The position numbers were made by a program, and so were the translations under genes. From positions 1 to 16,601 of the forward strand of contig DIFE01000079.1 of assembly GCA_002418985.1 (NCBI GenBank): DNA of 16,601 bases, read 5' to 3'. The stretch comes from Deltaproteobacteria bacterium UBA5756. Its GTDB lineage: Bacteria; Desulfobacterota; Syntrophorhabdia; Syntrophorhabdales; Syntrophorhabdaceae. Shown here in pieces: positions 1-7,650 of the stretch (position 1 is the stretch's first letter; each line of letters opens with the position of its first letter). Below the pieces are notes generated by a model. The model was not told where the DNA came from. It ran no database searches and saw nothing but the letters and a program-made list of their open reading frames with translations.

Positions 1-1258
1 CAAGGGCCCAGAAGCAGCGGATAAAGCGCCGCGTGTGCTGGGTCACAGGCTCCGAGAAGTCCCCGCCGGGGGGGCTGACGGCGCCGACGATGCTTACCGA
101 GGCACGCTCGCCCGCCAGCGTGGTAACCGCACCGCCGCGCTCGTAGAACTGGGCGAGCCTCGTGGGCAGCGAGGCCGGGAAGCCCTCTTCCGCCGGCATC
201 TCTTCAAGCCGTGCTGCGAGCTCGCGCAGGGCCTCAGCCCAGCGGCTCGTCGAGTCTGCAAAGACCGCCACGGAGAGGCCCATGTCGCGGTAATACTCGG
301 CGAGCGTGATCCCCGTGTAAATGGAGACTTCCCGGGCCGCCACGGGCATGTTTGACGTGTTGGCGATGAGGATCGTCCGTTCCATCAGCGGCCGGCCGGA
401 CCGGGGGTCTTCCAGTTCGGGGAACTCGCGGAGCACTTCCGTCATTTCGTTGCCGCGTTCCCCGCAACCGATGAAAACGATGATCTCGGCGTCGGACCAC
501 TTGGCAAGCTGATGCTGGGTGATCGTCTTTCCCGTGCCGAAGCCGCCCGGTATTGCGGCGGCGCCCCCTTTCCCGAGGGGGAAAAAGGTATCGATGATCC
601 GCTGGCCCGTGATCAGCGGGTCGGCGATCCTCAACCGTTCCCGGATGGGGCGCGGCTGCCGGACGGGCCAACGCTGGAGCATCGCAATTTCCTTTGCGCC
701 CGCCGGGGTCTCGATCACCGCAACGGGGTCGAGGAGGGTATAATCACCTTTTTCGACAATCGATCTAATGGTACCGGAGATATCGGGCGGAACCATTATC
801 TTGTGCGTGACAAGGGGGGTTTCCGCAACCTGCCCTATCACCTGGCCGGGGCCGACGGTGTCGCCGCGCGCTGCCAGCGGCTCAAAGGTCCATCGTCTGG
901 CGTTATCAAGGGCGTCGACCTTTTCACCGCGGCGGATCCATGCGCCGCTTTTGGCCTCGATGCCCGGCAGCGGACGCTGGATGCCATCGTAGATATTGCC
1001 GACGAGGCCCGGACCCAGCGAAACCGAAAGGGGGGCCCCGGTGCAGAGTATTTTTGCCCCCGGCTTGATCATCGTCGTGTCCTCATAAACCTGGATCGTC
1101 GCCAGATCGCCGATGATCCGGACCACCTCGCCTACAAGCCCGAGTTCGCCCACCTGGACGACCTCATACATCTGTGCATCGCCCATTCCGCTCGCCGTAA
1201 TGATGGGTCCGCTTATACGGGTCGCGACAGGTCCCGCTGATTGAGTCACATCGATCAC
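1..1258 (-). CDS. atpA: V-type (A-type) ATP synthase catalytic subunit A, 3' end cut by window edge
   Basis: This is the nucleotide-binding catalytic subunit of the A1/V1 head, which makes or hydrolyses ATP on the cytoplasmic side. About 419 N-terminal residues of the usual 580-600 are present; the C-terminus lies beyond base 1. Translation of the minus strand shows the beta-barrel start (ISGPIITA), the Walker A loop GGFGTGKT at about residues 238-245, the catalytic GERGNE at 266-271, ADSTSRWAEALRE at 334-346, MPAEEGFP at 354-361 and VSPPGGDFSEP at 394-404. These are hallmarks of the A subunit, not of F-type beta. I chose the GTG at 1258 because AGGAGG lies 6 nt upstream of it; it overlaps the atpE stop by 2 bases (GTGA), implying translational coupling. 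A second in-frame GTG at 1249 is less likely. It is the last gene of the operon visible here; atpB and atpD should follow to the left. Confidence 0.97.
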   Translation of the reverse strand, partial: MIDVTQSAGPVATRISGPIITASGMGDAQMYEVVQVGELGLVGEVVRIIGDLATIQVYEDTTMIKPGAKILCTGAPLSVSLGPGLVGNIYDGIQRPLPGIEAKSGAWIRRGEKVDALDNARRWTFEPLAARGDTVGPGQVIGQVAETPLVTHKIMVPPDISGTIRSIVEKGDYTLLDPVAVIETPAGAKEIAMLQRWPVRQPRPIRERLRIADPLITGQRIIDTFFPLGKGGAAAIPGGFGTGKTITQHQLAKWSDAEIIVFIGCGERGNEMTEVLREFPELEDPRSGRPLMERTILIANTSNMPVAAREVSIYTGITLAEYYRDMGLSVAVFADSTSRWAEALRELAARLEEMPAEEGFPASLPTRLAQFYERGGAVTTLAGERASVSIVGAVSPPGGDFSEPVTQHTRRFIRCFWAL

Positions 1259-1911
1259 GTGATACCTCCTTCGGACCCCTCGAGTCCGGCGGGGAACATC
1301 TCTCCCGCAATAAGGCGCCGCAGCTCGGGCCATAGCCGTTCGAGCCTCGCGGAATACCGGTTGTCCCATATCCGGCTTTCAGCGGCATCCGTGACAATCG
1401 GCCCATCGTCCGCCATCCGGGTATCCCAGGAAACAGTAACCTTTATCTCCGGCCGGCCGGCCCGGGACTTGATCTCCTCGGACAGGGCGTCGCCGAGAAT
1501 GGATCGGCTCTTTTCGGCAAGGCGCACTGTGAATTCATCACCCGTCATGCTCCTTACCGCCTCGCTTGCGAGATTGATGACGCTTTCCCGGTAATCGAAA
1601 CCGTCGCGGGAAACAAGTTGCTTTTGCGCATCGATACGCACCGATTCCAGGAGGGTCTCGATGCGGGCCAGATATAGCCGGCGGGCCTCGACGAAGACCG
1701 ATGTCAGGGTCAGATCCCTGCGGCGGACGCCCTCGACGCGGGCCTCTTCAAGACGCTTCAGGCGAGCCTCGATCGCCTGTGATCCCTCCCTGCCCAGGAG
1801 GGCCTCGGCTTCCTCGTGGGCGCATGAAAGGATTTCATCGCGTTGGCGCTGTGCGTCGGCTTTAATCTCCTGGCAGAGTACCTCGGAAGAATCCTGATCG
1901 GTAATGGTCAT
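1255..1911 (-). CDS. atpE: V-type ATP synthase subunit E (peripheral stalk)
   Basis: This 218-residue protein has the size and layout of subunit E, which pairs with subunit H to form the peripheral stalk holding the A3B3 head still against the rotor. Residues 1-100 are charged and helical (for example EIKADAQRQRDEIL, then ARLKRLEEARVEGVRRRD), fitting a long coiled coil. The C-terminal half (about 105-218) fits the globular domain that binds the A/B head, with SVINLASEAV and later IVTDAAESRIWDNRYSARLE, a typical end-of-E motif (D-x-R-Y-S-x-R-L-E). Its ATG follows the atpF TAA stop with no gap; a GAGGG-like ribosome site lies inside the end of atpF. Sequence identity between E subunits is low, so the call rests on both motif and operon position. 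Confidence 0.93.
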   Translation of the reverse strand: MTITDQDSSEVLCQEIKADAQRQRDEILSCAHEEAEALLGREGSQAIEARLKRLEEARVEGVRRRDLTLTSVFVEARRLYLARIETLLESVRIDAQKQLVSRDGFDYRESVINLASEAVRSMTGDEFTVRLAEKSRSILGDALSEEIKSRAGRPEIKVTVSWDTRMADDGPIVTDAAESRIWDNRYSARLERLWPELRRLIAGEMFPAGLEGSEGGIT

Positions 1912-2235
1912 TTAAGGTCCCTCACTTTGTCCTAACCGGATGCCCACCGCCTCCTGAACGAATTTTCTGAGGCTTCCTGATTCCGCCGTCTGCCCCCCGG
2001 GCCCCGGTATTTCGACGATCAACGGATAATCCCGCTCAAGCCGGATCGCTTCGACCCTCTCGCGGATCAGGTCCGCCACAGGCGATGTGAGAATGACGAT
2101 GGCACGGTCGGGTTCTTTGAGCACCCTCTCGAGGGCCTCCGACGCCTCCTCACCCGTGGTGGCGACTTTACCGTCGATACCCGCCAGCCGGAAGCCGCGC
2201 ACGGTATCCTCGTCTGCGACGCAGAAGAACTTCAC
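1912..2235 (-). CDS. atpF: V-type ATP synthase subunit F (central stalk)
   Basis: This 107-residue protein matches the short Rossmann-like subunit F, a central rotor-stalk protein that binds subunit D and affects ATPase activity. The N-terminus (MKFFCVADEDTVRGFRLAGI) is the classic F start, where a strand is followed by D-x-x-x-x-x-G-F-x-L-x-G. A later strand, RAIVILTSPVADLIRE, and the segment YPLIVEIPGPGG match the family core. The start is a GTG at 2235, 10 nt after the atpK stop. A purine-rich GGGGGAAGGA stretch begins within that stop codon and serves as ribosome site. Despite the symbol it is not F-type subunit b. The gene sits between K and E, the usual place for F in bacterial V-type operons. 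Confidence 0.94.
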   Translation of the reverse strand: MKFFCVADEDTVRGFRLAGIDGKVATTGEEASEALERVLKEPDRAIVILTSPVADLIRERVEAIRLERDYPLIVEIPGPGGQTAESGSLRKFVQEAVGIRLGQSEGP

Positions 2236-2245
2236 GTCCTTCCCC

Positions 2246-2575
2246 CTAGATCTTCTGCAGCAGCATCATGGCGATGGCGAAACCGAGTACCGCAAGCCCC
2301 TCCGCCAGCGCAACAAAGAGAATACTCCGGGTGAGCAGTTCCGGTTTCTCCACAGCCGCGCCAAGTGCAGCCGATCCGATCTTGCCCACGGCGTATCCCG
2401 CGCCGAGGATGCTCACGCCGACGGCAAAAGCCGCCGCCACCGCAAGGCCGATGGTCCTCCCCAGAGAGGCGGCCGCAACACCTTCCTGTACCGTCTGTTG
2501 TGCCAGGGCCGGGACACCGGGCATCAGCACCACCGCAAGAACGGCTCCAACGGACCAAAGCGACAACTTCACCAT
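2246..2575 (-). CDS. atpK: V-type ATP synthase subunit K (c-ring proteolipid, single hairpin)
   Basis: This is the membrane rotor subunit that carries ions through the Ao/Vo ring. The 109 residues contain an N-terminal hydrophobic segment ending in PALAQQ (about residues 1-27), which looks like a cleavable signal peptide, as in some bacterial V-type proteolipids. Two membrane helices form the hairpin: about 39-67, with the glycine-rich GAGYAVGKIG, and about 80-106. The ion-binding glutamate lies in ALAEGLAVLGF in helix 2. There is only one hairpin, giving a subunit of about 8 kDa once processed, unlike the duplicated 16-kDa Enterococcus NtpK. The position usually occupied by the Na+-ligating glutamine in helix 1 is Ala, and the residues after the glutamate are Gly-Leu rather than Ser/Thr. 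Ribosome site GGGGAGG lies 6 nt before the ATG. Confidence 0.95.
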   Translation of the reverse strand: MVKLSLWSVGAVLAVVLMPGVPALAQQTVQEGVAAASLGRTIGLAVAAAFAVGVSILGAGYAVGKIGSAALGAAVEKPELLTRSILFVALAEGLAVLGFAIAMMLLQKI

Positions 2576-2633
2576 ATGACACCTCCCCTTGCCGGCACAT
2601 GACCGGCTCTATACATGATCCCCTTAAGCGGGA

Positions 2634-4595
2634 TCAGGACCGCTCGACCGGCGTCTTTTCTGTCAGGCGAAAGGGTTCAAACGCCTGGCCGTCGCCGGAA
2701 AAGAATTTGCTGAAGAACTCATAATATTCGAGACGCAGGGCCTGCACCGATGCAATGATCCCCTCCAGGACAACGGCAACCAGGTTTCCGAGTACGATGA
2801 TGATGACGCTTCCCACAGTACCCCCGTAAGGAAGATGTCTCACCTGCTCGGCCAGCATGAAGGCCGCGAAGAGAAGTGCGGCATGGCTCATCGCGTAGGC
2901 CCCGAGACGGACAAAGCTTATCGTGTTGGCAAGGTAGCTCAGGAACGCCTCGAACGCCCCCACGAGTGATTCCGTAATAGCGATGCCCAGCGTGCCGTGC
3001 TCCCCCGAACGATGGCGGAAATATTCGAGGGGTTCTTTTGCCATCCAGCATAGTGTCGGTATCACCAGAAAAAGGATCAGCGCCGGACCCATGAGCCCCC
3101 GCGACGTAATTGCATCTTTACCGAGGATCAGCGCCAGCACGCCCCAGTAGAAAACAATCCCGGACACCCCGAATTTGTCGAGGAAGCCGCCTATGACGTC
3201 TCCTCGCCGGAAACGGTTGATGACATTCAGTACCATGCCCAGGCTGATCATGACGATTCCGACGGCGATTGCGCCGTACATGAGGCCCATGGGGTCGCCC
3301 TCCAGAGGATCATGCCAGAGGGCATATTTCTTGAGGGCCTCGAGGCCGAAACAGCTCCCATAGATCGCTCCGAAAATCATGCTCGACAACCCGAAGGAGC
3401 ACAGGAGCACACCGATATCGCGGGCCTTTTCCGTCTTTCCCCGAAAAAGCGCCGCTATCCCCAGGGCAGCCAAAAGGGCACCCTGCCCCCAATCTCCGAA
3501 CATCATACCGAACATGAGCACGTAGCTGACGGCGACGAAGATCGTGGGTTCCAGTTCCCGGTAATTGGGTACACCGTATGAGGACATAAGCATGCCGAAT
3601 GGACGCAGCAGGGGCGAATGTGCAAGGAGGGTCGGAACCTCTTCCCCCGTCGGATTGGCCGGAGCGGAAACCTCGATGGCACAGCGGCCTCGGGTGATCG
3701 CCTTCAGGTGCTCGCTGACGCCCGGCGCCTCCTGCGCCGGCACCCATCCCGCTATCAGCGAGGTAGCCTCGGTGCGGCTGAGGCCTTGCTGCGCCCTCGC
3801 CAGGCCGAGCTCCATCCCGATCATGGTTTCCATAGCGGCGAGGTACGGCGCGAATTCGTCGGCAAGCGACCGTATCCGCATATCGAGCCTCTCCAGTGCC
3901 GCTTCAAGGCGCTGGTGCTCTTTCTCCTTTTCCATGCACAACGCGTCCGTTGTTGTTCCTTCGGCTTCGGGAAGGGTCTCACGCTGAAAACCCGCCTTTT
4001 GCAAGGCCTGCTCGAGGGACTCGGAACCCTGACGGGTCGTCATTGCGAGTACCGGCAGCCGGCCTTTTTTTCCTTCAAGCGCCACGAGGGCCACCTTGTT
4101 GCCAAGTTCGGCCCGAAGGCTTTCGAAGTTCTTCTCCGGGAGGCTTCCCGTTACAAAATGAAGAAAGGAAAAATGATCGGGGCTGTCCAGCGGCACATCG
4201 AGCCCGCGGTAATCCGACACCTGGTCGCGCAGCGCAATCAATTCCCTTTGCCGCTGCCTGTAGGCCCTTCGAAGGTCGGACACCTCGTCGATATGTTCTT
4301 CCATGGAGCGCAGCCTCTCATCGATCCCGGCGAGATCCAGCCCGGCAGGGGGTTCGCCGGCAGCAGGCATGGGGATTTCGACGAAGCGCCGGATCTCTTC
4401 GATGCGCAACCGGAAACGCTCATAGCGCGTTATTTCGGCGCTGAGGTCGCGAACTCCCAGGGCTGCCGTTTCCGGTCCCGGAGGCAGACGTGTTAATTGT
4501 ACCACCCCCAGGCGGCCGAGGGTCTGAAGAACCTCCCGCTCGTCCTTTTCCAGGATTATGGCACTCAGCCGCATCATCGGGGCAGGTTTAAACAT
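2634..4595 (-). CDS. atpI: V-type ATP synthase subunit I (a subunit, membrane stator)
   Basis: This 653-residue protein is the membrane stator that forms the ion half-channels against the c-ring and anchors the peripheral stalks. Residues 1-320 are the soluble domain with two long charged helices (about 88-130 and 215-270). The family junction motif SSYGVPNYRELEPT (338-351) follows. Residues 352-620 hold about seven or eight membrane helices, beginning with MFGMMFGDWGQGAL (361-374). The essential arginine is very probably R563 in the segment TISFVRLGAYAMSHAAL, which faces the glutamate of subunit K. The C-terminal LRLEYYEFFSKFF (620-632) is also typical. The ATG at 4595 overlaps the end of atpC by 8 bases and has GGAGG 6 nt upstream. 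An internal Met at 7 or 8 is possible but lacks a ribosome site. A 58-nt gap separates it from atpK. Confidence 0.96.
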   Translation of the reverse strand: MFKPAPMMRLSAIILEKDEREVLQTLGRLGVVQLTRLPPGPETAALGVRDLSAEITRYERFRLRIEEIRRFVEIPMPAAGEPPAGLDLAGIDERLRSMEEHIDEVSDLRRAYRQRQRELIALRDQVSDYRGLDVPLDSPDHFSFLHFVTGSLPEKNFESLRAELGNKVALVALEGKKGRLPVLAMTTRQGSESLEQALQKAGFQRETLPEAEGTTTDALCMEKEKEHQRLEAALERLDMRIRSLADEFAPYLAAMETMIGMELGLARAQQGLSRTEATSLIAGWVPAQEAPGVSEHLKAITRGRCAIEVSAPANPTGEEVPTLLAHSPLLRPFGMLMSSYGVPNYRELEPTIFVAVSYVLMFGMMFGDWGQGALLAALGIAALFRGKTEKARDIGVLLCSFGLSSMIFGAIYGSCFGLEALKKYALWHDPLEGDPMGLMYGAIAVGIVMISLGMVLNVINRFRRGDVIGGFLDKFGVSGIVFYWGVLALILGKDAITSRGLMGPALILFLVIPTLCWMAKEPLEYFRHRSGEHGTLGIAITESLVGAFEAFLSYLANTISFVRLGAYAMSHAALLFAAFMLAEQVRHLPYGGTVGSVIIIVLGNLVAVVLEGIIASVQALRLEYYEFFSKFFSGDGQAFEPFRLTEKTPVERS

Positions 4596-5637
4596 GGGAC
4601 GCCTCCATGTCCACGCGCGGGATCATCCGCGCCCGTATGACATCCTCGCCGATGCACCTGCGCACACCCTCGGAGATCGTGATGAGGTTCGCCACCTCAA
4701 GGCGACGGATAGCCACGTACGCGACAACTACCCCGAAACCCATATGGCTTCGCCGGAAAGCGCTGTTTGCAAGGCGGTAATAGCGCCGCCATGCCAGATT
4801 CTCCATCAGGGATATCTGAATGGTCGAAGATGACTCACCGGGCCCGCCCTCCAGGGGCAGCGGGTCGATTGCACGCATGACGGCTCGGCCTACCGCCATC
4901 CATGGGTCGTGGTCATTGAGCATGGCGGCGAAGGTGGTACGGGATATCCGGGTCCCCGGGACATGAAAGGGCAGCAACTGGTCCGCTGTCAGACCGTAGT
5001 TGAATCTTCCCCGGAGGACAAGCACAAGATGAAAGATGTCCGCCTCCTGACATATGACCGCTTCCGTCTCGTCCCGATCACTGGCGGAAAGCAGCGCGAA
5101 CCGAGCCAAAAGCTCGCTCAGATAGCCGCTGTCCAGAGCCGCCTCCAGGAAGAAGGGCCGTGCATTTTCCGTGTAGTCCCTGATTGCGTTCTCGAGACCC
5201 TTGCGCAGGGGTCCGAAAGGGAGCAGTGTCGCGAAGTCGGTCAGCGACCCCGCTTTCACCAGCGATTCGACCACTGCCGCCGTCTGCCCCGGCAGGGGAA
5301 CAAGACGTTCCGTTACCTCTTCGAGGGGGGTTTTTGTAATGGATGCCCTGAGGAGCACTTTTATATTTTCGGCCTCGAGGCGGGCGGGCATCCAGTCGAT
5401 CAGATGCGCCTCGGCCCGGTCCAGGTGGCCGGGTAGGCTGGAGAACTCGCCGGCAAGCTCCTCGATAAGTTGTCGCTGAAAGTCTGTGATCCCCCGGAAC
5501 TCACGCTCGGGAAAGACGGCCCGCATGAATTCCTGAAGGTTTTCGATGTGGGAAAGGGCGTCGAGTCTCTCCCCTTCAAACATTGAACTGCGCCTGCCGT
5601 GAAGGCGGGCGACAATATAATCAAGGTTCCCTGTCAT
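4588..5637 (-). CDS. atpC: V-type ATP synthase subunit C (rotor cap, homologue of eukaryotic d)
   Basis: This 349-residue protein fits subunit C, the funnel-shaped cap joining the central stalk to the c-ring. The start MTGNLDYIVARLHGRRSSMF is the family signature (aromatic-x-x-A-R-x-x-x-R-x-S). The rest is helical, as expected for three similar helical-bundle repeats, and includes ARLEAENIKVLLRASITKTPLEEV around residues 85-110. The reading frame is open 66 codons further upstream, but that stretch is arginine- and serine-rich, covers atpH, and has no ribosome site. The ATG at 5637 has AAGGAGG 3 nt upstream and gives the normal family length. It lies 19 nt after atpH and overlaps atpI by 8 bases. 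It should not be confused with F-type epsilon, also called AtpC. Confidence 0.93.
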   Translation of the reverse strand: MTGNLDYIVARLHGRRSSMFEGERLDALSHIENLQEFMRAVFPEREFRGITDFQRQLIEELAGEFSSLPGHLDRAEAHLIDWMPARLEAENIKVLLRASITKTPLEEVTERLVPLPGQTAAVVESLVKAGSLTDFATLLPFGPLRKGLENAIRDYTENARPFFLEAALDSGYLSELLARFALLSASDRDETEAVICQEADIFHLVLVLRGRFNYGLTADQLLPFHVPGTRISRTTFAAMLNDHDPWMAVGRAVMRAIDPLPLEGGPGESSSTIQISLMENLAWRRYYRLANSAFRRSHMGFGVVVAYVAIRRLEVANLITISEGVRRCIGEDVIRARMIPRVDMEASHV

Positions 5638-5656
5638 TGGCCTCCTTAAGGCACTG

Positions 5657-5968
5657 TCACGGCTTGCATATGCACCGGACAACCTTCTCAACGACACGTC
5701 TTCTGCCGGCCTCGTCAATTCCGACCTGCTTGTCGATCTTTGCGGCGGCCCGGACCAGTCTTTCCTCTTTTTCCTTCTCGGCCGCCTCGACGGCGGCCGC
5801 CACGATACACTCGGCCTCAGCATTGGCTTCCGCATTCGCCTGAGCGGCTATATCCCGGGCCTTCCTCCGTGCCTCCGATACAATGCGGTCGGCCTCCGCC
5901 CTGGCCTCCTCGACGGCGCCCTTTGCCTCTGCCTCGGTTGCCACTATCTTCTGGATCATGTCACGCAC
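5657..5968 (-). CDS. atpH: V-type ATP synthase subunit H/G-type (peripheral stalk coiled coil)
   Basis: This 103-residue protein is almost entirely Ala/Glu/Arg/Lys with heptad spacing (for example EAEAKGAVEEARAEADRIV), typical of subunit H (NtpF, AhaH). That subunit pairs with E in the peripheral stalks. The last 30 residues form a less regular segment (KQVGIDEAGRRRVVEKVVRC). The start is GTG at 5968, chosen because GAGGAGG lies 5 nt upstream; an in-frame ATG three codons later has worse spacing. It is the first gene of the visible operon and follows the intergenic leader with the predicted promoter. Low-complexity coiled coils are hard to assign alone, so the name depends on its place as first gene before C, I and K. 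Confidence 0.87.
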   Translation of the reverse strand: MRDMIQKIVATEAEAKGAVEEARAEADRIVSEARRKARDIAAQANAEANAEAECIVAAAVEAAEKEKEERLVRAAAKIDKQVGIDEAGRRRVVEKVVRCICKP

Positions 5969-6097
5969 GAAAACCTCCTCACAAACACGAGGACAGCGGG
6001 AATCGCTTGAGCAGATTGAACACCGGATGGAGACACAGCGGTTTGAATGGCTCGAAGTCTGGAAAACCAGTGGTATCGTCAGTCGGAGATGTGCTTA

Positions 6098-6155
6098 CCT
6101 GCATCCACATTTCTCATCACCCTTTCCTATCTGACCCAGGCAAACCGGATGCAGG
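6098..6155. repeat. 9-bp inverted repeat in the V-ATPase operon leader
   Basis: CCTGCATCC at 6098-6106 is exactly complementary to GGATGCAGG at 6147-6155, separated by 40 bases. If the operon is transcribed from the predicted promoter near 6206, the repeat lies at the 5' end of the leader RNA and could close a long stem. The pairing is visible directly; any regulatory role is inference. A related ACCGGATG stretch also occurs near 6015. Confidence 0.4.
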
Positions 6156-6205
6156 AGTGATAAGAGCCGCACTGGTCTTAAACGGGCCGAAGGTTCATAA
6201 TATCA

Positions 6206-6233
6206 AGTATAGCGTCAACTTTCATAAACACAA
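6206..6233 (-). promoter_or_regulatory. Predicted sigma70 promoter of the V-ATPase operon
   Basis: On the minus strand TTGTGT (6233-6228) and TATACT (6211-6206) are spaced by 16 bp, a fair match to TTGACA/TATAAT. Transcription would start near 6199 and leave a leader of about 230 nt before atpH. No competing gene lies between. The call is a motif match only. Confidence 0.45.
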
Positions 6234-6271
6234 GTACGGAGAGATGAAGCGGGCGGGAACAGAACGTTCTT

Positions 6272-6285
6272 TCCAATGAATTGGA
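6272..6285. repeat. 14-bp near-perfect palindrome upstream of the unknown genes
   Basis: TCCAAT and ATTGGA (6272-6277 and 6280-6285) are inverted around a GA centre, giving a dyad typical in size for a dimeric regulator. It lies about 70 nt upstream of the start at 6356 and about 40 nt upstream of the V-ATPase -35 site. It could serve either direction. No family-specific operator was recognised. Confidence 0.3.
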
Positions 6286-6355
6286 TTTGTGATAAATAGT
6301 CAACTAGCAGAAATAAAGGTGAGAGGCAAAGGGTGAGCCGCTGAGGCGGGGTGCG

Positions 6356-6967
6356 ATGACCGAGACGAAACTTGCATATAAAACAGTCACGAACATGGGA
6401 CAGAGCTCGAGGCAACCCGTGCGCACCCAGAGACGGGCCGAAAAATTCTTCTACAACCAGATACTGCAGGAACTTAAGGACCAGTTCCTGGAATTCATGA
6501 ACGACGGTTTTTCGGCACAGCTCATCAACGGGAAGACCAAAAGACTCGTTGACGACTTTATCGCCAACATCGGTAATATTCGCCTCGACAGGCTCGATTC
6601 GGTCCGCTTCTTCATCGAACATGAGGAACTCCTCGGAAGCATCACGGGGATCCTCGGCGGGCTACCCCAGAAGGACAGGATAAACGACCTGTTGAACAGT
6701 GCCGATATGACGCGCAAATATTCCATCGTCCTTACCCTGCGGCCCCCCGGCGCCGAACAGATGAGCAACCGGCGCCCGACACAGGACCCCGTCACCACAA
6801 GCATCATAATGGATGTTCTGACGCGCTGGCTGGCCTTCGCACGCCAGCGCCAGCAGGTGCTGGACGGCATACTCGCCGGACTCGAAAAAACTGAGGTCAC
6901 CGATCTGGAACAATACAGCTGCCTGCCCGACATGATACGGGACATCTCTCTCAATATAGGAACATAA
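6356..6967 (+). CDS. Protein of unknown function, 203 residues
   Basis: I do not recognise this protein. It has 203 residues, no signal peptide and no membrane segment, so it is probably cytoplasmic. The first 30 residues are basic and probably loose (GQSSRQPVRTQRRAEK); the rest looks mostly helical, with amphipathic stretches such as FFYNQILQELKDQFLEFMND. No enzyme motif was found. The codons have the GC-rich third positions of the neighbouring genes, which supports real coding. The ATG at 6356 has a weak GAGG about 9 nt upstream; a second in-frame Met is at residue 14. The next gene starts 31 bases later in another frame, and the sequence between the two reads well as protein, so this may be the N-terminal part of a single frameshifted gene of about 329 residues. 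Confidence 0.75.
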   Translation: MTETKLAYKTVTNMGQSSRQPVRTQRRAEKFFYNQILQELKDQFLEFMNDGFSAQLINGKTKRLVDDFIANIGNIRLDRLDSVRFFIEHEELLGSITGILGGLPQKDRINDLLNSADMTRKYSIVLTLRPPGAEQMSNRRPTQDPVTTSIIMDVLTRWLAFARQRQQVLDGILAGLEKTEVTDLEQYSCLPDMIRDISLNIGT

Positions 6968-6998
6968 CGGAGACCTCCAGGCGATCATAGAAGATATC

Positions 6999-7346
6999 AT
7001 GAACAAGCTCCTGTCCCGGAAGGACCTGAAACCGACAGCAAAACGCTGGTTCTGGGAAAAGGTCATCGTTCAGGGCGTCGAGCTTATCAACGCCTATTGC
7101 CACGATGAAGAATGTCTGCCCGACTGTCGGAAGATCCATGACCTGGCATTGGAGACAACTGCCGGGATCCTCTGCCTGATCTACCCCGACCATTTTCCGG
7201 ATAGTCCCGATGCCGTTGCAGCGCAAATAAAAGAACGGTATTTCGAGATCAGATATCCCCAAAATGAAGAGGACACTTTCATCAGGAATCTCTTCTCCCG
7301 CCATCTCGATGAAGAGACAAAATTGATTGATCGGTCACACCGTTAG
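6999..7346 (+). CDS. Protein of unknown function, 115 residues; possibly the frameshifted C-terminal half of the preceding gene
   Basis: I do not recognise this protein. It is 115 residues, soluble and acidic in its C-terminal part, with a small cysteine/histidine cluster at residues 34-43 (CHDEECLPDC) that could bind a metal, though no known motif fits. The ATG at 6999 has no good ribosome site. The same frame is open back to a TAG at 6957, and the ten codons before the ATG read GDLQAIIEDI, plausible protein with no other canonical start. Joining the previous frame here by skipping one G of the GG at 6959-6960 would give one continuous product. Either this is a separate translationally coupled gene, or the locus is a split gene or sequencing indel. 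Confidence 0.65.
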   Translation: MNKLLSRKDLKPTAKRWFWEKVIVQGVELINAYCHDEECLPDCRKIHDLALETTAGILCLIYPDHFPDSPDAVAAQIKERYFEIRYPQNEEDTFIRNLFSRHLDEETKLIDRSHR

Positions 7347-7601
7347 GTCGTTTCGTCCTCTCGTGCTTTTCTCATTGTCTTTGAATCTTTAGAATCAAGC
7401 CTATATGATACGCAGTGTCAAAAGCAAACGGTCGGGGGGGCTTCAACAAGACCGCTTGCAGAAATTCCAGGCGATTGAAAAGATCCGTTTCTTACGCTAC
7501 CCAACCTCAGATTGCCGGTTCCGGTTCAAAGACCTCCGCGTCTTGGCTTGCCTCCGAACCTTTCATCCCGGGTTCTGAACCTGATCTTCGGCTGGCGCAA
7601 A
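7347..7601. other. Gene-free stretch before the terminator
   Basis: No gene, RNA gene or clear promoter was seen in these 255 bases. An open plus-strand frame from 7415 runs through the terminator hairpin and is composition-driven. Short motifs such as a doubled CCGGTT near 7518 and a GAACC/GGGTTC pair near 7556-7576 exist but do not build a tRNA or any known RNA. Confidence 0.5.
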
Positions 7602-7632
7602 AAAAGGCGGGGTTAACCAAACCCCGCCTTTT
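7602..7632 (-). terminator. Strong intrinsic terminator of the Nfn operon, possibly bidirectional
   Basis: A 13-bp perfect stem rich in GC (AAAAGGCGGGGTT at 7602-7614 with its complement at 7620-7632) closes a 5-nt loop. On the minus strand it is followed by a run of seven T (7605-7599), so it ends transcripts of the gene stopping at 7651. Seen from the plus strand, TTTT then CACTTTC follows, so it may also stop transcription from the unknown genes. Confidence 0.9.
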
Positions 7633-7650
7633 CACTTTCATTGTTACAGT

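Larger units (their letters stand above)
5969..6355. other. Divergent intergenic region between the V-ATPase operon and unknown genes
   Basis: No convincing gene is present in these 387 bases. They hold the predicted minus-strand promoter of the V-ATPase operon, its transcribed leader (about 5969-6199), a 9-bp inverted repeat and a 14-bp palindrome. A plus-strand open frame crosses 5883-6134 but covers atpH, has no ribosome site and is not called. No clear plus-strand promoter for the gene at 6356 was recognised; only weak candidates (such as TTTCCA, 17 bp, TAAATA near 6270-6298) exist. Confidence 0.6.

Noticed and set aside
512..1240. 242-residue plus-strand open frame
   Set aside because: It lies fully opposite atpA, whose Walker A and catalytic motifs are unmistakable; the antisense frame has no recognisable motif.
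5883..6134. 83-residue plus-strand open frame reaching into the V-ATPase leader
   Set aside because: The second half (SLEQIEHRMETQRFEWLEVW) looks fairly protein-like, but it has no ribosome site, overlaps atpH and lacks GC-rich third positions. It may be a gene remnant; not supported enough.
7490..7590. tRNA-like stretch with GGTTC elements
   Set aside because: No acceptor stem, anticodon arm or proper T-loop can be formed.
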